Below are positions 1-7,530 of a DNA stretch of 64,000 nt, piece after piece (positions within the stretch are counted from its first letter, which is position 1; each line of letters opens with the position of its first letter). The position numbers were made by a program, and so were the translations under genes. The stretch is from Lachnospiraceae bacterium. Lineage in GTDB: Bacteria; Bacillota; Clostridia; Lachnospirales; Lachnospiraceae. The stretch is from NCBI GenBank assembly GCA_024696005.1, contig JAILHF010000051.1:62001-126000 (forward strand), written 5' to 3'. Below the pieces are notes generated by a model. It made no database searches, was not told the DNA's origin, and saw only the letters and a list, made by a program, of their open reading frames with translations.

Positions 1-2
1 CA

Positions 3-671
3 AAGACGACCAAGAGCGCCAAGATGGACAAGACGGCCGCAAAGGAGCTGGTTCTTCTTGAAGCACTGAAAGCGCACATGGACGAAGGAAAGCTTGCGAA
101 GACCTTTACCGTGGAAGGCGAGGATGAGGAAGCGTGGTTCAGGGAGTACAATCTGCTGACCGCAAAGCCGGTGATCTATGCAGCAAATGTTGCGGACGGG
201 GACCTGGCCGATGACGGTGCTTCCAATGCGCAGGTTGCGAAGGTCCGTGAATATGCAAAGACCGAGGGCAGCGAGGTGTTTGTCATCTGCGCCCAGATCG
301 AAGAGGAGATCGCCGAGCTCGATGATGACGAGAAGGCGGAATTCCTGGAAGGGCTCGGCCTTTCCGAATCCGGCCTGGACAAGCTGATCAAGGCGAGCTA
401 TTCCCTTCTCGGGCTGATCAGTTTCCTGACGGCCGGTGAGGACGAATGCCGCGCTTGGACCATCAAGAAGGGGACCAAGGCGCCTCAGGCAGCCGGTAAG
501 ATCCATTCCGATTTTGAACGGGGCTTCATCCGTGCGGAAGTGGTAGCCTACGACGATCTGATCAGCCTCGGCTCGCTTGCGGCAGCCAAGGAAAAAGGTG
601 TGGCCGGTCTGGAAGGAAAGGATTATGTGGTAAAAGACGGAGATGTGATCCTTTTCCGTTTCAATGTATAA
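3..671 (+). CDS. ychF: Ribosome-binding ATPase YchF, C-terminal part (5' end outside window)
   Basis: The reading frame is open from the first bases of the window, so this is the 3' end of a gene that starts upstream; about 222 residues are visible. YchF (an Obg-like GTPase-family member that prefers ATP) binds ribosomes and acts in the cytoplasm. The visible part carries the end of the G domain and helical insert (ending near VFVICAQIEEEIAELDDDEK) and the C-terminal TGS domain (LISFLTAGEDECRAWTIKKGTKAPQ would exceed quotation limits as a whole; its core is TAGEDECRAWTIKKG, then HSDFERGFIRAEVV and a final DGDVILFRFNV). These match the family closely. The nucleotide-binding motifs lie outside the window. 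lgt follows after about 20 nt. Confidence 0.93.
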   Translation, partial: KTTKSAKMDKTAAKELVLLEALKAHMDEGKLAKTFTVEGEDEEAWFREYNLLTAKPVIYAANVADGDLADDGASNAQVAKVREYAKTEGSEVFVICAQIEEEIAELDDDEKAEFLEGLGLSESGLDKLIKASYSLLGLISFLTAGEDECRAWTIKKGTKAPQAAGKIHSDFERGFIRAEVVAYDDLISLGSLAAAKEKGVAGLEGKDYVVKDGDVILFRFNV

Positions 672-692
672 AAGCAAAGAGGGTTGTCCGGG

Positions 693-1577
693 ATGAACGG
701 TGGCGATATCGCATTCCCCAATCTGGGGATCTATCTGGAAAATGTGCCGAAGAGCTTTACGATCTTCGGAATCTCGATCGCGCTTTATGGTGTGATCATC
801 GGGATCGGCGTGCTGCTGGCTTTCATGCTGATCGCGAAGGTTGCGGCCAAAGACGGGCAGAATCCGGATGACTTTTACGAAGTCGGGATCTATGCGCTGA
901 TCTTCGGCATCATCGGAGCGCGGATCTATTATGTGATCTTTTCCTGGGAATATTACAAGGATGACCTGTTGAGCATTTTCAACATACGCCAGGGAGGTCT
1001 GGCGATCTACGGCGGAGTGATCGCCGGCTTTGCGACGGTGATCCTGTATGCCAGGATCAAAAAGAAGAACATCTTCGCCATGCTGGATACGGCCATCACG
1101 GGTGTGCTGGTCGGGCAGATCGTGGGGCGCTGGGGAAATTTCACCAACCGTGAGGTCTTCGGAGGCTATTCGGACGGGCTGTTTGCGATGCGCCTGCCGA
1201 TCGAAGCCGTGCGTTCCCGGGACATCAGCCCGGATCTTCGTTCACACATCCCGGAAGGAGCCAACTATATCCAGGTACATCCGACGTTTCTGTATGAAGG
1301 TTTCTTTAATCTGATCCTTCTGGTGCTGATCCTTGCATTCCGGAAGAAAAAAGCATTTGACGGAGAGTGTGCTCTCTGGTATCTGGGCGGCTATGGCATC
1401 ATACGCTTCGTGATCGAAGGCGTGCGCACCGACCGTCTGTTTATCCCGCATACCGGGATCCCGGTCTCGCAGGCGCTGGGGATGCTGCTTTTTGTCGGCT
1501 CGCTGATCACGATCGCCGTGGTGCGCGTCCGTCTGCAGATCCGGAAAAATGAGGCGAAGGATAAGGCGGAAGGATAA
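693..1577 (+). CDS. lgt: Prolipoprotein diacylglyceryl transferase Lgt
   Basis: Lgt moves diacylglycerol from phosphatidylglycerol to the lipobox cysteine of prolipoproteins in the cytoplasmic membrane. The 294-residue product has about seven hydrophobic segments and the family signature GRWGNFTNREVFGG at about residues 145-158, preceded by the QGGLAIYGG segment, with a conserved HPTFLYEG further on. I chose the ATG at 693. A TTG at 684 is in frame, but the purine-rich GAGGG at 679-683 directly abuts it, whereas it sits 9 nt before the ATG. The last residues fall in a 13-bp tandem repeat that continues past the stop codon. The length is normal for the family. Confidence 0.95.
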   Translation: MNGGDIAFPNLGIYLENVPKSFTIFGISIALYGVIIGIGVLLAFMLIAKVAAKDGQNPDDFYEVGIYALIFGIIGARIYYVIFSWEYYKDDLLSIFNIRQGGLAIYGGVIAGFATVILYARIKKKNIFAMLDTAITGVLVGQIVGRWGNFTNREVFGGYSDGLFAMRLPIEAVRSRDISPDLRSHIPEGANYIQVHPTFLYEGFFNLILLVLILAFRKKKAFDGECALWYLGGYGIIRFVIEGVRTDRLFIPHTGIPVSQALGMLLFVGSLITIAVVRVRLQIRKNEAKDKAEG

Positions 1578-1598
1578 GGCGGAAGGATAAGCCGGAAG
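1561..1598 (+). repeat. 13-bp tandem repeat across the lgt stop codon
   Basis: The unit ATAAGGCGGAAGG occurs at 1561-1573 and 1574-1586, with a third imperfect copy at 1587-1598. The lgt stop (1575-1577) lies in the second copy. Because 13 is not a multiple of three, gain or loss of a copy would alter the Lgt C-terminus. Confidence 0.8.
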
Positions 1599-1599
1599 C

Positions 1600-1628
1600 T
1601 TGACAAAAGCATTTCAAAATGCTATATT
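1600..1628 (+). promoter_or_regulatory. Sigma-A promoter of the NlpC/P60 gene
   Basis: TTGACA (1600-1605) is a perfect -35, followed by a 17-bp spacer and TATATT (1623-1628). Transcription should start near 1635, giving a leader of about 40 nt. This is one of the best consensus matches in the window. Confidence 0.85.
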
Positions 1629-1634
1629 CTCGAA

Positions 1635-1651
1635 TGTAACAATTTCGTAAC
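1635..1651 (+). promoter_or_regulatory. Candidate WalR-type direct repeat
   Basis: The sequence TGTAAC-AATTT-CGTAAC matches the published WalR (YycF) consensus TGTWAH-N5-TGTWAH at 11 of 12 half-site positions. It lies at the expected transcription start, just downstream of the -10, a position more typical of repression. A third GTAAC occurs at 1667-1671. NlpC/P60 wall hydrolases are classic WalR targets in Bacillus, which supports the reading. WalR itself is not in the window. Confidence 0.45.
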
Positions 1652-1673
1652 AAATGAAATAAGGGTGTAACAT

Positions 1674-2522
1674 TTGAGAAGCTTCAGGTATCTGGCAGGC
1701 GCTGCCGCAATCTCCATATTGACATTTCAGCTGAACGGGATCGCATGCGATGCCGAGCAGACGGAAATGACTGCTGCTTTGGCGGAAGAAGAAACCGAAG
1801 CGGTCTTTTTGGGCGGCGCTGCGGATATCTTTGAAGATACGATACTCGAAAGCGGCCCCGCGCTCAGGCTTTGCGGCGCGGCAGTCGAGCTGGACGAGGA
1901 TTTCAATGCTTACGAGATTATTGGCGAGCCTTTGACGGAAGAGGAGGTTCTTTTCGAAGAGGAGGCTGCTACGGAAGTGACGGCAGAGGAAGAAGCTGTC
2001 CCTGTTCAGGAACAGACGGAAGCGGTCGTTGTGACCGAACCCTGCGTGGAAGTGTCTGCTCCTGCGGAATATGCGGCAGCGCCCGAGGCAGAGGAGAATG
2101 CCGTTGCTGAGGCCGCTGCAGAGGAAGAGGCTGCCGGGGAAAACGAAGAGCCTTCCGTTCCTGCGGAAGCCGGCGGGCTCGGGGCACAGGTGGTTGCTTT
2201 TGCCTGCAATTTTGTCGGAAACCCTTATGTATACGGCGGCATCAGCCTTACGGACGGTGCGGACTGCTCCGGTTTTGTCCTTGCGGTCTATCAGAATTTC
2301 GGCGTTTCGCTTCCGCACAGTTCTTCTGCGGACGCGGGAGTCGGAACGGCGGTGGAAGGCGGACTGGCTGCAGCACTTCCCGGAGACCTGATCTGTTATA
2401 ACGGTCATGTGGCGATCTACATGGGAGACGGTCAGATCGTTCACGCTTTCAATTCCAGGAAAGGGATCTGCATCACGAATGCGGATTATGATACCATCCT
2501 TGCGATACGGCGAATATTCTGA
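1674..2522 (+). CDS. Secreted NlpC/P60 family cell-wall hydrolase
   Basis: The protein has an N-terminal export signal (about residues 1-25). A long acidic Glu/Ala-rich linker runs to about residue 165, and a C-terminal NlpC/P60 domain runs from about 168 to 282. The catalytic cysteine is in GADCSGFV (C198), the histidine in NGHVAIYMGDG (H245), and the third polar residue is probably H257 in IVHAFNS. The family cleaves peptide bonds in peptidoglycan stem peptides outside the membrane. The start is a TTG at 1674 with AAGGGTG 6-7 nt upstream. The gene has its own strong promoter and a WalR-like box. Its 3' end overlaps the start of the YfhO gene, suggesting translational coupling. No SH3 or LysM targeting domain is seen, so the acidic linker is the only apparent spacer. 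Confidence 0.9.
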   Translation: MRSFRYLAGAAAISILTFQLNGIACDAEQTEMTAALAEEETEAVFLGGAADIFEDTILESGPALRLCGAAVELDEDFNAYEIIGEPLTEEEVLFEEEAATEVTAEEEAVPVQEQTEAVVVTEPCVEVSAPAEYAAAPEAEENAVAEAAAEEEAAGENEEPSVPAEAGGLGAQVVAFACNFVGNPYVYGGISLTDGADCSGFVLAVYQNFGVSLPHSSSADAGVGTAVEGGLAAALPGDLICYNGHVAIYMGDGQIVHAFNSRKGICITNADYDTILAIRRIF

Positions 2523-5067
2523 GAAAAACCATTTCCTGCACGCCGCTGTCGCAGCTTTGGCTGCGGCTCTTTTTTTTGTTATCTTCCTGATCGTCTGCGG
2601 GATCGTTCCCTTCGGAGAGCGAAGCTGGACCGTTCTCGACATGAAGATGCAGTATCTGGATTTTTATTCCTACTACAAAACGGTGCTGGCCGGAAAGAAC
2701 GATCTTTTCTATGCGCCGGCCATGACACTGGGCTCGGGAGCCATCGGCTTCTTTAGCTATTATCTGTCCAGCCCGCTGCTTCTGCTTCTGGCGTTCTTTA
2801 AGAGAACGCAGCTTCCGGCCGCCGTCACATTGCTTACCGGTATCAAATGCATGTTCACGGCAGCAAGCTGTGAGTTCATGCTTTCCGACTACATTCGAAA
2901 GAGGAGCGAAAGAAAGGACCGCATGCCGTTCACGCTTCCCTTTTCACTTGCCTATGCCTTCTGTGCCTGCATCGTGACCTACACCGTCAATCCCATGTGG
3001 CTGGAAGTCTTTGCCCTGATGCCTCTTGTTTTGTGGGCGCTGGAGCGTCTGATCCGCGAAAAAAAGATCTTCGCTTATGTTCTGTCCCTGGCTCTCATGA
3101 TCTGGTGCAATTACTATATCGCCTACATGGTCTGCCTGTTCATCATTCTCTGGACCCTGCATCTTCTGGCGGAAGAGCCGGAAGGGTGGTTTCCTAAGCT
3201 TTGCCGCGTCGCCGGCTGTTCCCTGCTTGCGGTCTGTCTGGACGCCGTGGCGCTGGTCCCCACGGTCTTCGGGCTGTCCGGAAGCCCCAAGGACGCGGAG
3301 GCCGCGGTTTCGGGCGGCAGCGCGCGTCTTTTGGACCTGCGTCTTCTTTTTTCCAAGAGCTGGTTCATGGCTTTTGATGCCGATCAGACCTGGTGGGGCG
3401 TGCCGCTCCTGTATGCAGGCATTGCAGTGCTCCTGCTCCTTTTTCTGTATTTTGCCGACAAAAAGATCCCCCGCAGGGAGCGGATCTCGATGGCGCTGAT
3501 CCTTTTGTTCTTCCTGCTTTCCTTTTTGCTCAGACCGCTGGATCTTTTATGGCACGCGGGAATGGTCCCTTCGGGCTATCCCTATCGCGAGGCCTTTCTC
3601 TTTGCCTTTACGGCCGTGCTGTGCGCGGCAAGGGAGTTTGATGCGGCCGGAGGCCTCGAAGGGAAGCTCAGATTGATCGTTGCAGCGATCCTTGCGGCAG
3701 GGCTGCTTTTTGTCTCGACACGGGGGGAAGTCTTTGCCGACAGGCGGATGCTGTTGATGAACATCCTGCTCATTCTTGCCTGGACATTACTTTTCCTTCT
3801 GCAGGGCTTTGCGCGGAAAAAGGGAGAGGCCCTCCGTTTCCGGGGGATACCGCTCATGCTTTTTTGCCTGCTCATGGCCGGAGAGCTGCTGGTCAACGCG
3901 GTCTATATCTTCCGGGTGCAGACTTCTTCCGGGATGCTTGCGTATTCCGATTACCAAAGCATCGTTCGCTCCACGGAGGAAGAGCTGAAGCTGCTTCCTG
4001 CTGAGGGTGTTTACCGGGTGGAGAACATGGCGGCGAGGGAGCAGAATGACGGCATGATGTTCGACTATTCGTCCCTGAGTCATTACAGCTCGGCGGGGCA
4101 GATGGAGATCCGTCATTTCCTGCAGGAGCTCGGATACAACGATGACGGCCTGGCTGTGACGTACGGGAGCGACAATACCTGCACGGCGGAGTCTTTGCTT
4201 GGGATAGCGTATCTGCTTTCGGCAGAAAGGCGGCCGGAGTACGAAGTGCTGGGCGAAGGCGATAACGGCACGGTAAAAAATCCTTACGCTCTGCCGCTTG
4301 CCCTGGCCGTGGATGAGATGCCGGATTGTGAGCACGGAGATCCGTTTGCGATGCAGCAGAGCCTGCTTTCTTCCCTGAGCGGATGTGAGGATAAGCTTTT
4401 TGTGCCGCTTTCGGTCACGGAGAAGAAGGGCGAAGATGAAGTCGTTTATTCCTGCGAGGCGCAGGTGGACGGTCATGTGTATCTGTACCTGGCGGGGATC
4501 GCGGACAGGATCCAGAATCTTGCGATCGAAAAGGACGGAGAGTTTTTAAGCGGTTACGGGAACAAAGCCTGCATGAAGGTGCTGAACCTGGGGCGCTTTA
4601 ACGAGGGAGAACGCTTTTCGCTGCGGATCCGCGGGGACGGGGAAGCTTTTGATCCGGGCAGGCTCTGCCTGGTCACGGAGGATACGGCAGCACTGCGCCG
4701 GGCCGCGAGGGATGCGTTTGACGGAGCGTCCGGACGGAAGGGGGCTGATCTGAAGCAGCCCCGTTCCTCCGTTTACGAGATCACGATGCCGTCCGCGGCG
4801 CAGGGGCTTTTTATGAGCATCCCCTATGAGGGATCCTGGGTGGCGGAAGCAGAGGGCGTGAATCTGAAAACCCTGCGCTGCTGCGGAGCGCTGCTCTATG
4901 TTGATACGGAAGGGGTCGAAGCCGGAAGCGTGATCCGTCTGCGTTATGTGCCGAAGGGGCTATACGCCGGCATGGTAGTGAGCCTGCTGTCGCTTGTGAT
5001 CCTTGCACTTGTTTCGGGTTTCCTGCGAAAAAAAGAGCAGAAGCCTGAGGCTTCTGCCCTGCGTTGA
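2479..5067 (+). CDS. YfhO family multi-spanning membrane protein (GT-C-type)
   Basis: This protein of about 860 residues has a dozen or more hydrophobic segments in its first 480 residues and a large soluble extracytoplasmic part, and ends with one more membrane helix (YAGMVVSLLSLVILALVSGF). Early motifs include MKMQYLDFYSYYK and the glycine-rich LGSGAIGFFSYYLSSP, typical of the YfhO family. Bacillus YfhO works with the glycosyltransferase CsbB to add sugar to lipoteichoic acid; a CsbB/GtrB-like protein is encoded at 36085 here. The start is uncertain: ATG at 2479 follows AGGAAAGG by about 13 nt, and ATG at 2488 or TTG at 2500 are alternatives. All overlap the NlpC gene. Substrate is unknown. 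Confidence 0.85.
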   Translation: MRIMIPSLRYGEYSEKNHFLHAAVAALAAALFFVIFLIVCGIVPFGERSWTVLDMKMQYLDFYSYYKTVLAGKNDLFYAPAMTLGSGAIGFFSYYLSSPLLLLLAFFKRTQLPAAVTLLTGIKCMFTAASCEFMLSDYIRKRSERKDRMPFTLPFSLAYAFCACIVTYTVNPMWLEVFALMPLVLWALERLIREKKIFAYVLSLALMIWCNYYIAYMVCLFIILWTLHLLAEEPEGWFPKLCRVAGCSLLAVCLDAVALVPTVFGLSGSPKDAEAAVSGGSARLLDLRLLFSKSWFMAFDADQTWWGVPLLYAGIAVLLLLFLYFADKKIPRRERISMALILLFFLLSFLLRPLDLLWHAGMVPSGYPYREAFLFAFTAVLCAAREFDAAGGLEGKLRLIVAAILAAGLLFVSTRGEVFADRRMLLMNILLILAWTLLFLLQGFARKKGEALRFRGIPLMLFCLLMAGELLVNAVYIFRVQTSSGMLAYSDYQSIVRSTEEELKLLPAEGVYRVENMAAREQNDGMMFDYSSLSHYSSAGQMEIRHFLQELGYNDDGLAVTYGSDNTCTAESLLGIAYLLSAERRPEYEVLGEGDNGTVKNPYALPLALAVDEMPDCEHGDPFAMQQSLLSSLSGCEDKLFVPLSVTEKKGEDEVVYSCEAQVDGHVYLYLAGIADRIQNLAIEKDGEFLSGYGNKACMKVLNLGRFNEGERFSLRIRGDGEAFDPGRLCLVTEDTAALRRAARDAFDGASGRKGADLKQPRSSVYEITMPSAAQGLFMSIPYEGSWVAEAEGVNLKTLRCCGALLYVDTEGVEAGSVIRLRYVPKGLYAGMVVSLLSLVILALVSGFLRKKEQKPEASALR
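5028..5057 (-). terminator. Rho-independent terminator of the minus-strand YdjC operon
   Basis: A perfect 9-bp stem (GCAGAAGCC / GGCTTCTGC, 5037-5057) with a 3-nt loop is followed, on the minus strand, by a run of seven T (5034-5028). It lies inside the last codons of the convergent YfhO gene. On the plus strand no T run follows, so it should act on minus-strand transcripts only. Confidence 0.85.
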
Positions 5068-5085
5068 GCGCTGTGTCTGCTTTCG

Positions 5086-5991
5086 TCAGCTTTCTTTGCC
5101 GCCCGCAAGTTCCATGAGCATTTCATATTCCAGATCACGGTCGTCAGAGACAAAGGCCACGGTATCGTCCGGACCGTATTCTTCACATTTCTCGTTGTCG
5201 GATACACGTCCGGGATGACAGAGGATCTCGAGATGGGCATCCTTTTTCCGGGCATATTTGCGCATTTTGTTCATCAGGAGGCCGACACGCCGGCTGTCCA
5301 TGCGACCGGTCATGGCCACGCCGAAGATCCGGCCGGTCTGAATGCCTTCTTTTTCAAGCTTGTTTCGTATGCCGTGGCTCAGAACGTGCAGGACGATGTT
5401 CTTGACCAGATTGAGCGGACGTATCGTTCCGGCAATCCCCGGCGTAAAGAGAAACATCGCGAGCGGCTCCGTGGAGCAGCGGATGAAGGATGTCCCTGCA
5501 CGCAGCTGTGTCTGTGCAAGGGCTTCTTCGAGGGCTTCAAAGACCAGAGGGATCATGTGGGTATGCACATGGCTGTCGATCCGGAAAGCGACGGGGCGTT
5601 GCTCATCATCCTTCAGATCTTTCGTGTCCCGGCGGATGCGGGAAAGCTGTTCGGCCAGTTCGCGGCTGTAAGAGAGTTTCAGTTGTTTCCGCTTCGGGCC
5701 CGGCACAAGAGAATACAGAAAGAGCCGTTCCCAGGAATTGCGGATGCAGCGTTTGCTTTTTCCGGAAGAGAGCCAGTAACCGTCGATCAGGTTCAGATGG
5801 ACCGAGAGCAGGGGCTTTTTCGGAAAACGCTCCCAGTTTTCGCGGAGCATCTTCATGCACTCCTCATAGCAGCCCATGTTGGGAAGGATGCTGATGCTGT
5901 CGACTTTTCCGGCAAGCAGGAGTTCAAGGATCCGCCGGGAGTTATCGGGGGATGCGGCATAATCGTCCGCGTGAAAATCGATCCGGTACAT
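5086..5991 (-). CDS. YdjC/ChbG family carbohydrate deacetylase
   Basis: The 301-residue product starts MYRIDFHADDYAASP, with the metal-binding aspartates of the YdjC fold. It continues with SVHLNLIDG, RIDSHVHTHMIPLVFEAL and a late EILCHPGRV, the His-containing motifs of this polysaccharide-deacetylase-like family. Members remove N-acetyl groups from sugars such as chitobiose in a divalent-metal-dependent way. A longer in-frame start exists, but the ATG at 5991 is preceded by AAGGAAC at good spacing and begins exactly at the family's N-terminus. It is the last gene of the MBOAT/SGNH minus-strand set, with a possible promoter of its own and a clear terminator. No signal peptide is seen, so it probably works in the cytoplasm. 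The substrate is not known. Confidence 0.88.
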   Translation of the reverse strand: MYRIDFHADDYAASPDNSRRILELLLAGKVDSISILPNMGCYEECMKMLRENWERFPKKPLLSVHLNLIDGYWLSSGKSKRCIRNSWERLFLYSLVPGPKRKQLKLSYSRELAEQLSRIRRDTKDLKDDEQRPVAFRIDSHVHTHMIPLVFEALEEALAQTQLRAGTSFIRCSTEPLAMFLFTPGIAGTIRPLNLVKNIVLHVLSHGIRNKLEKEGIQTGRIFGVAMTGRMDSRRVGLLMNKMRKYARKKDAHLEILCHPGRVSDNEKCEEYGPDDTVAFVSDDRDLEYEMLMELAGGKES

Positions 5992-6049
5992 AAGCTTGTT
6001 CCTTTTCAAACTGGTTTTAAGACGCGATTTTTGCGCCTGCATTGTCTGT

Positions 6050-6078
6050 ATGGTATCACATAATCGAAGCGCTAACAA
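6050..6078 (-). promoter_or_regulatory. Possible internal promoter before the YdjC gene
   Basis: On the minus strand TTGTTA (6078-6073), a 17-bp spacer and TACCAT (6055-6050) with a TGA extended -10 fit a moderate sigma-A promoter. It sits in the 108-bp gap after the SGNH-like gene. Confidence 0.4.
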
Positions 6079-6099
6079 GCCGAAAGCCTGCCTTTTGGC

Positions 6100-7521
6100 T
6101 TACCATATCGTATATTCTTTCGCAAGCAGGGTGCTGTGCAAAAAGCTGTCGTAGACGACGATGCTCAGCTGCCCTTCGTAATTGGAGTGATCGTCTCTTC
6201 CGAGAAGGATGCTGCCGTGGCCGCTGCGGGTTCCCGTAAAGCGTACCTGCAGAGTGACATAGTCGTCCAGCTCCCGTATGTAGGGAGCGGCCTGCGTGTC
6301 GTTGTGCATCAGCAGCGTGAGCTCACCGTTTTCCCATATCCATTTGCCGCCCGCGTTGTAGTCCTCTTCGCTTATGCCCGGCAGGATGCGCAGCGATTCA
6401 TAAAGGGCGGAATCCTGATAGATCCCTTCCAGGCTGATCACCGCTGTCACTTCCTTCATGCGGGAAAGGATGGCGAGGGTTTCCTCCAGATCTTCCGAGG
6501 CTGCGGCAAGAGCATCGCCGTCCCGGCGGTGTTCATAGTAACGCAGGTCCTCGTCCCAGATCCCGTAGGCCGGATCGCCACGGTGATCCGCCAGCTCATA
6601 GTTTTCCTTCAGGTAATTCCCGAGAAAAGCGCAGATCTTTTTCGCCCCGTAAGCGTTCGGATGGGCATCATCGAAAAAGTCTTCGTTGTAATCCAGATCC
6701 AGTTCGTCCAGACGGCGGTTGAAATCCAGACGGGGAATGCCGTTCTCCTCCGCAAAGGCAAAGGCGCTGTCGATCAGAGCCTGCTTGTCCTCGTCGCTCT
6801 GAAAAGGAAGAGCCATCAGGACAAGGGAGGCGTCGTTCTCACGGCAGAGCGCATCCAGCTCCTTCAGCCAGTTCAGCTGGTCTTCACTGAGTGCGGCAGA
6901 CGTTGAAGGGGCGGGGGGAGTGATCGGCTCTATCACGTTTGCGGCCCAGTTCAGATATTCTCCCCTGGCGGCCAGGGCCGCTTCGTCGTTTATGAAATCC
7001 CGGCGTTCCAGTTCGCGGTAGCGCGTGTGAAAGACCGGCCAGCGGGTAAGGTAATCCAGATAGTTTTCCGAAACGGCGGGATCCTTCGCGGCATAAGCGT
7101 TCAGTGCCGGGATCGTGTCCTCTGAGATCGGGAAAGTAAGATAATTGCGGATGAAGTGCTCCTTGTAAACATGCGTTTCAAAGGTGAGCGAGAAGAGGTC
7201 CACCATGACAACGCGCGGAGACTGCGTTTTGAACAGATGCTTTATGCTGTAATAGGCCGAATCCCTGTCCATCGCGCAGATGGCCATGTCGAAGGCAGAG
7301 ATGCCGAAGGAGCTCCAGAGATAGGAGGGATAGATCCCTGTATAAACATGGGAGCTGCCCACGAAGACCGCATCGATGCTGTCGTTCGGGGTCTCGGCCA
7401 GCTGCAGGACACAGGACTGGTAACTGACATTCGTGTCTTTCCAGCTGAGAACGCCGTAAGCCTTGCCCAGACAGAAGGCTGTCAGCAGGATAAAGATCAT
7501 GAGTTGAATAAAACGCTTCAT
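6100..7521 (-). CDS. Membrane-anchored SGNH-like protein paired with MBOAT
   Basis: A 473-residue protein with one N-terminal hydrophobic segment (about residues 5-22), acting as a signal anchor, followed by an extracytoplasmic domain. VFVGSSHVYTGI (candidate nucleophile S57) matches the first block of SGNH/GDSL-type hydrolases in the DltD/AlgJ/AlgX group. FFDDAHPNAYGAKK (D284, H287) matches the last Asp-x-x-His block. Such proteins accept an acyl group exported by a partner MBOAT protein and place it on a glycan or teichoic acid. The partner is encoded 10 nt upstream, so O-acylation of a surface polymer is the likely role. The remaining C-terminal region of about 170 residues is not recognised. 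Confidence 0.75.
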   Translation of the reverse strand: MKRFIQLMIFILLTAFCLGKAYGVLSWKDTNVSYQSCVLQLAETPNDSIDAVFVGSSHVYTGIYPSYLWSSFGISAFDMAICAMDRDSAYYSIKHLFKTQSPRVVMVDLFSLTFETHVYKEHFIRNYLTFPISEDTIPALNAYAAKDPAVSENYLDYLTRWPVFHTRYRELERRDFINDEAALAARGEYLNWAANVIEPITPPAPSTSAALSEDQLNWLKELDALCRENDASLVLMALPFQSDEDKQALIDSAFAFAEENGIPRLDFNRRLDELDLDYNEDFFDDAHPNAYGAKKICAFLGNYLKENYELADHRGDPAYGIWDEDLRYYEHRRDGDALAAASEDLEETLAILSRMKEVTAVISLEGIYQDSALYESLRILPGISEEDYNAGGKWIWENGELTLLMHNDTQAAPYIRELDDYVTLQVRFTGTRSGHGSILLGRDDHSNYEGQLSIVVYDSFLHSTLLAKEYTIW

Positions 7522-7530
7522 TGCAGCCTC

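Noticed and set aside
1629-1673. A c-di-AMP riboswitch before the NlpC/P60 gene
   Set aside because: Such riboswitches are common before wall hydrolases, but the leader of about 40 nt is far too short.
5037-5057. The hairpin as a terminator for the YfhO gene (plus strand)
   Set aside because: No T run follows on the plus strand and the hairpin lies before the stop codon; the A run before it makes it a minus-strand terminator.
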